Below are positions 59,158 through 64,000 of a stretch of 64,000 nucleotides of DNA, piece by piece. Positions within the stretch are counted from its first letter, which is position 1. Every line of letters starts with the position of its first letter. The stretch is from Bimuria novae-zelandiae CBS 107.79 (taxonomy: Eukaryota > Ascomycota > Dothideomycetes > Pleosporales > Didymosphaeriaceae). The notes under the pieces were generated by a model. It was not told the DNA's origin. It did no database searches and saw only the letters and a program-made list of their open reading frames with translations. Where the stretch lies: positions 248,001 through 312,000 of the forward strand of contig ML976718.1 of assembly GCA_010015655.1 (NCBI GenBank), given 5' to 3'. The position numbers and the translations under genes are program-made.

Positions 59158-61434
59158 CTAATATGTTGGCCATCCTTGCTGCGGGGCCTGGTTCGGCGCT
59201 GCCCAACCAGGCATGCCCGGCTGCTGTGCGGCCGTACTTTGATGCTGCATGAACTGATGGGGACTTGGACTGGGTTGATATGGGTTCTGTCCCATAGCTG
59301 AGAATCCAGGATCCGCCATCGCGTTCATAGTCTGATACTGCTGCACAGGAGTTCCGTGCATCGAACCGCTGCTCTGAGCGTGATGAAGTTGCGCCGACGC
59401 ATGCATAGGCGATTGTTGTGGATGCGGGCTCTGCTGCGGTGGTCGAGCGTACGCTTGCATGTTGTGCTGCTGCGAGAGCGGCGATGGTTGTGGGGGAGCT
59501 TGTTGCCACATATGCTGCGGTGGATAGCCGTGACCAGGAGGCTGTCCGACATTGGGAAGCATGCCTGCCTGAGCCATGGCGGCTGTGTTCATCCCCTGAG
59601 GTAGATTCATACTTGGAGGGCGCCGGTGCATCTGATCAGGCCTCATAGGTGTGTGCTGTTGGGTCATGGGGGATGGTACCATAGACTGGGGATGTGGCTG
59701 CGGTCGATATCCTTGGGCACCGACGGGTTGACCAGGCCTTTGCGGCGCCTGAGCAGAGAGACCATACTGACCAACTCCAACGGCTGCGTTTGCCGAAGAG
59801 ATGTGAGGTGACTGTGCTGGCTGTGTCTGCTGGGGTACACTGCTTGCATCTGCGGTGCCAGGACGTTCGACAGGTGGTGGCGGCTCGTGCGGTCGTGCCC
59901 AGATGTCGTCGAGATATTGCTTGCGGTCCTTCCTCTGCTGTCCAAGATTCTTGTTGTACTCTGCAGTTTGACTAGCTTGGTTCAAAATTTCTCCCGATGG
60001 TGATGGCCGGGTCGCGTCTTGGTATGGTGCTCCAGACAGTTCGTGCCTCGGACGCTGGACACCAATATAGTTTCGCGGCTGTAGATCTGTGGTTGTTCGT
60101 TGCTCGAAGGGCTCCGAGTTCGGTGTCGACATCGCTCCTGGCGCCGGAGTCAAGCCACCAAACGGTTGCAAAGGGTTGACGGTCGATCCAAGATAGTCCT
60201 GGTCCAGTTTCCCTGTGTATGCTCCGGTATGCGCAAAGGCCAGGTGTCCGCCGGCGTGGCTTGCTTCCGCTGCAGCTGCTTCACGAGCTCTTGCAGCACC
60301 CGGTCTCTTTTCTCCTGCAGCGTCCTCTTCGGTGAAGCCCTGCTTCCTGGCTTTACTCTCCCAGTAATCGTCACGCACTCGTCGTCCGTTGACAATGAGC
60401 CTGCTGCCAAACTGTCTAAACATAGAACGTGCCGTCACGATGGCGATCTGGCGGGACCGATAAGAATACGGAAGAATTTCCTGGTGGATCAGATGGTCCT
60501 TCTCCGCTTGCGTGGCGATGATTTTGTACAGTGACCTATTCTTGTTGAAGAGAAGATACGAGTCTCGGTAACCAAGGACACGTGCGCACTCGGTCGCAAG
60601 CATGAACAACTTGTTTCCTCTGTTGGGAACGAAGAAAGTGCGACACCGGTATTCCCTATTGCCAAGCGGGTGTCCTGTCGGCGTCACCTTCTGCTCGCCG
60701 GCCTCGTCTTTCTCGCGTGGAAGATACTCGTCTCCTTCAGGGTTTAGCTGATCGGTTGTGTGGTCCCGCACGGTCGGCAGCGCCTTGATCACGGTCGATT
60801 TTGTAGGGGTTGATTTGGCTGGAGGAGACGCTTGAGAGGGAGAGGCCTGCGAGAGTAGTGTAGCCTGTAGCTGCGGTGTCTGGACCGGTGGGGCGTGCGC
60901 GTTATAGGAGGGCGTCTGTGGAGGCTGCGAACCATGGTTGTCAAGCTCAGAGAAGGATACTTTGGTGGGTTTGCCCGGGCGGCCGCGCTTCCTGCGGGCG
61001 CTGTCATCTGCACCTTCCACATCAGTAACGTAGACGAGGGCACGCACAGGCTCTGCGCTGCTTGGATGTGCATCGACGTACCGTCTCCATTCTCGCCCGT
61101 TTGCAATTCGGCATAGCTGTCCTCCGGCGTGCGGCTGCGCTTGATGCCCCGGCTCGTTTGCTGTGTGACGACCTGCTGGGGCCCTCCGACCAGATCTGGT
61201 GTAGGTTCAAGTTAGCAAGCTTGCATCTGGACGGTGCAGCAGCGGATGTAACGGATGCGCGCCCGTCACGGTGTTGTCGTGACGAGGTCGTGCAACAGTC
61301 GCCGCGTTTGCGCGTCTCGCGGACGTACCTGCAGGATTCAGGGCGGCCGGATTGATGGTGCCCGACGGGTCCATGTTGAGGCCGTTCCCAATAGCTCCGT
61401 TGGACATGCTCTGGACGGGGTGCACAGAATACAT
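59158..61434 (-). CDS. NPL6: RSC7/Npl6-like chromatin remodelling complex subunit
   Basis: Related to yeast Rsc7 (Npl6) and Swp82, accessory subunits of the RSC and SWI/SNF remodellers that help reposition nucleosomes. Three exons are proposed: 61434-61329, 61195-61082 and 61013-59158, with introns of 133 and 68 bp. Both introns are phase 1, with GTACGT donors and CAG or AAG acceptors. The result is 691 aa. The join gives RGIKRSRTPEDSYAEL then ARRKRGRPGKPTKVSF, an AT-hook-like GRP core around residue 85. The conserved domain spans about 185-300: HPLGNREYRCRTFFVPNRG, LFMLATECARVLGYRDSYLL, YKIIATQAEKDHLI, MFRQFGSRLIVNGRRVRDDYWE. After about residue 430 the chain is Gln/Pro/His-rich and presumably disordered, as is common in filamentous fungal orthologues. 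The start could instead be the ATG at 61407 (MSNGAIGNGLN). The stop is at 59158-59160. Confidence 0.9.
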
Positions 61435-64000
61435 TCCAGCCGTCGGCGACGAGCGAGCGGCCGAGCTCGCGGGTTAGCTACTCGTCGCGTCGTCCAGTTC
61501 GGGGCGCGACCAGGCCAATCGGGCACGGGGCGGGGTCGTTTGTGAGCGCGCGAGGCTGTGGCGGTCCGGTGCGCGAGGCTGTGCGCGACTGGTGAAGCAT
61601 GCAGTCGCGGTGGACGTGAAGTGAGGTTCGAGGTGCGGGTCACGGACGCGCAAACCAAAGGCGAGCTGCGGTGATTGCCGAAGACGACCCGAGCTGCCAG
61701 AGACCCGAGCGCAAACTCTTGTTCGGCGATGGCGAAAGCCAGTAGTGTCCTGGGGCGCCGCGACTCAGTAGCAGAGGATGATGCAAGATCGGCTGCCTGG
61801 TGTTACCTTTACGCCTAGCGGGCGCGCTGCAGAGGAACCGCAAAAAGCCCGCGCAAGGCTCTGGTGAAGGGATCGGCTGGCCGGCCAGACAGCGTCTGCG
61901 GTCGACTGTGGCAGCGTGGGCAGAGTGGAGCAGCCCTGATAATAGCAGACGGCAGGTTAAGGCTGCCACGTGAGGGTCGATAAGCCTGGCCGTGACAGGG
62001 TGACAGGAGGAGGAATGTTATGGTACCGATGCTGCACCGCCCAAACAGCTGCTGGTAACCGCTGTAGGGATATGTATGGCGAATCACCAAGAGTCGTGCT
62101 GGAGCGCGACGGGATGGCTGAGAGACAACCCAGCCGTGCGCGGAGCAGAGACCACCAGCTCGGCCCGCAATGGAGAGATGCGCAACTAACGTCGCCTAGC
62201 GAACGTATGGGAGCACGCTCGCAGCGTGACGGGCACGTTCACCAGCGAGCAGCATGGAAGCAAGGCCCGCTTGTGGCTGTACGGCGGCGCGTCCGTCTGG
62301 CATCTGTTCATTACGTGCATGCGAGTACCTCTAGCTCCGGATCTCGATGCGCTCCACCGCGGGACGCATCAAGCAGAGCACCGCTTGTCTGCGGCTGGCG
62401 AGAAAGCGAGGCCTTCGCGCAGCTCCTCCATGACGCCTGCTCGAGACCGTAGCTAGACTCGTATCGGACCACCTTGCACCGAACGGGACGACCTGCCTCG
62501 CAACTCCGCGCGACAGCTGCCTTCACCGTCCACTCAGGCTCGCAGACGCCGCTGATTGAGCGAGGCGGAGGGGTCACGCCGAATCATGCTCGACGCCTGC
62601 AGCAACCTAGCAGTGCATGCATAAGCGGCCGTGGTCATGCATTCACGGCCTTCTATCAAGCCAGCCATATCGTCTGACTCCCAAAGGGCATGGCGCTGCG
62701 AGCTCTGGTCAAGCCCACGCCTTTGCCGCAGCAGCCGGATTGAGAAGGTTGACTTCATTACTTCTGGAAAGTAATAGAGGCCCCGGTCGACGTGAATACG
62801 AATGCCTGCCCTGTTTGTACTGTACATGCCGCCAACCGCAGCATTATCGATGGACGATCCCCACCTCTGACGGCCAATCTGGGGGCCCACTCTCCAAGCA
62901 CAATCCATCCTACCTTGATAGTATATGCATGATCGCAGCTGGACGGCAGTCATAACTGCCCGCTGTTCCGGGCTCGTTCCTACACTATGGGTGGGCCGCC
63001 CATGAGTCGATAGCGTCGAGTCAATCTCTCTGCTCCGTATAGGTCGAGGTGTGAGCGTGAAGCTCGATCCGTGCCACGATGCGTCCCGCGCCGGAGCAGG
63101 GAGTTAGAGAGCCATTCCCTGTGTCTGTGCTCGATCTCCGCCGTCGTACTATGCTTGTATCTCACATCGCTTCCGCACCAGGCGTCAAAGCATCCTAGCG
63201 GGGCCATGCAACGCCATGTCCGTTTCCTACGTCGACATGCCCCGATGGGAGATCCATAATTTGGAAATGGTACCGGATTTTACGTAGATCCCCCAAGATT
63301 GGAGCCAGTATGGGCATGCTCGGACATCCACAATTTTCGAGTGGCAATTTGATAGTCTCTAAATCAGCTCACTCAGCTAGCTTACAATCTCTGGAGCTGG
63401 CGCGGCTTTCGACGCGTCCTCGGGTACTATGTGCGACTGTGGTCCATGTCTCACTTGCAACTTTGTCATCTGAGCTTTCCTGCAGGGTCCCGACATCAAT
63501 CAGGCCAGATTCGGCTGCTTGTACTTTGTGGATCCCATGCACACCCTGGCCTGCGTATTAGTTAGCCTCACAAGTCAGCATACAAAGGAAAGCCAACTTT
63601 GAAGTTTTTCTTCAGGGGCGGTATGTGCATGTACGGATCCACATCGATAATTGCAATCCTCCGCTCGTTTCGCTCTGTCGTTTCTGGACGTGCAGCTGAT
63701 CTGACTTGAACCCAACGGACCGAATGTTTGGTAAATACGCCTCGTGATGGACTTCGACAGGAGGCGCTAATGTCTCCTTGACAATCAACCAGGGTCTTCA
63801 CAGTGGCTTCCGAACGAAACCTTGCAAGGTATAGTAGCAACGGTAATGTTGCTTTCATTGAGCGCGACCTGTTTTGTGAAGTCTCCTTCAGGGTGGGGCA
63901 TCCAAGACAGTGAATAGCAACACAGCGTAAGAGATAGATTGTCGGTGAGTTAGACCATCAGTGGCGGTCAAACAAGGCAGAGGATACAATTCGAATGCTT
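61435..64000. other. gene-poor right end of the window
   Basis: The first part is the promoter and 5' region of the RSC7-like gene and is GC-rich with several GAGCGCGCGAGG-like words. Beyond about 62000 I find only short overlapping frames. The frame at 63568-63858 (minus) is mildly hydrophobic at its start but has no motif that I can name. A gene beginning outside the window could extend in from the right without being recognisable. Confidence 0.5.

Noticed and set aside
63568..63858. 96-codon minus-strand frame with a hydrophobic N-terminus
   Set aside because: It could suggest a small secreted protein, but there is no clear cleavage site, no family resemblance and no supporting exon.
1..64000. 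tRNA, rRNA or CRISPR loci
   Set aside because: I noticed no cloverleaf-type box pair, rRNA core sequence or regularly spaced repeat array. A tRNA scan would be needed to exclude tRNAs formally.

Overview
The window looks like nuclear DNA of a filamentous ascomycete (Pezizomycotina; Dothideomycetes is only a guess). The reasons are short GT-AG introns (46-78 bp is typical here), fungal-restricted families (Zn2Cys6 regulator, DUF6594-type membrane protein, Apq12, RSC7), and a very TA-rich repeat island whose broken reading frames can be explained by C-to-T / G-to-A transitions (CAA to TAA, TGG to TAG, GAC to AAC). Those changes are the mark of repeat-induced point mutation (RIP).

Left gene-rich arm (1-22554). 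About 6 kb without a recognisable gene is followed by a one-TM serine-rich protein (6011-6911), a RIP-degraded Tc1/mariner transposon with about 46-bp terminal inverted repeats and TA target duplication (7115-8431), an Apq12-like nuclear envelope protein (9281-9796), a DUF6594-type protein (10256-11380), a convergent Zn2Cys6 transcription factor (11478-13545), and the divergent pair DIS3/RRP44 exosome nuclease (14506-17579) and VMA13, V-ATPase subunit H (18015-19568). Exon models were joined by hand. All spliced lengths are multiples of three, and DIS3 (990 aa) and Vma13 (485 aa) come out at the usual family length.

Retroelement island (22560-55936). A Ty1/copia element (22560-34138, 5-bp duplication GTATA) carries a second copia element (23008-28825, duplication GTTTT) and a solo LTR (32972-33416, duplication CTTAA). 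About 0.9 kb of unmutated host DNA follows (34139-35040), then an unidentified RIP-mutated segment, then a chromodomain gypsy element (36504-45048) whose 3' LTR holds a Tc1/mariner-type transposon (36861-38581). Next come three consecutive 5'-truncated copies of a second chromodomain gypsy family (45049-55936). The middle copy is interrupted inside its reverse transcriptase by an unmutated 259-bp solo LTR (48363-48621, duplication ATTAC). Both gypsy families carry, antisense to pol and just inside the 3' LTR, a small Cys-rich plus coiled-coil reading frame. I think this is the most unusual content of the window.

Right arm (55937-64000). A transition zone is followed by the RSC7/Npl6-like chromatin remodelling subunit gene (59158-61434, minus strand) and about 2.5 kb with no gene I can support. 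The host genes are unrelated housekeeping and regulatory genes. They do not form an operon-like or metabolic cluster.
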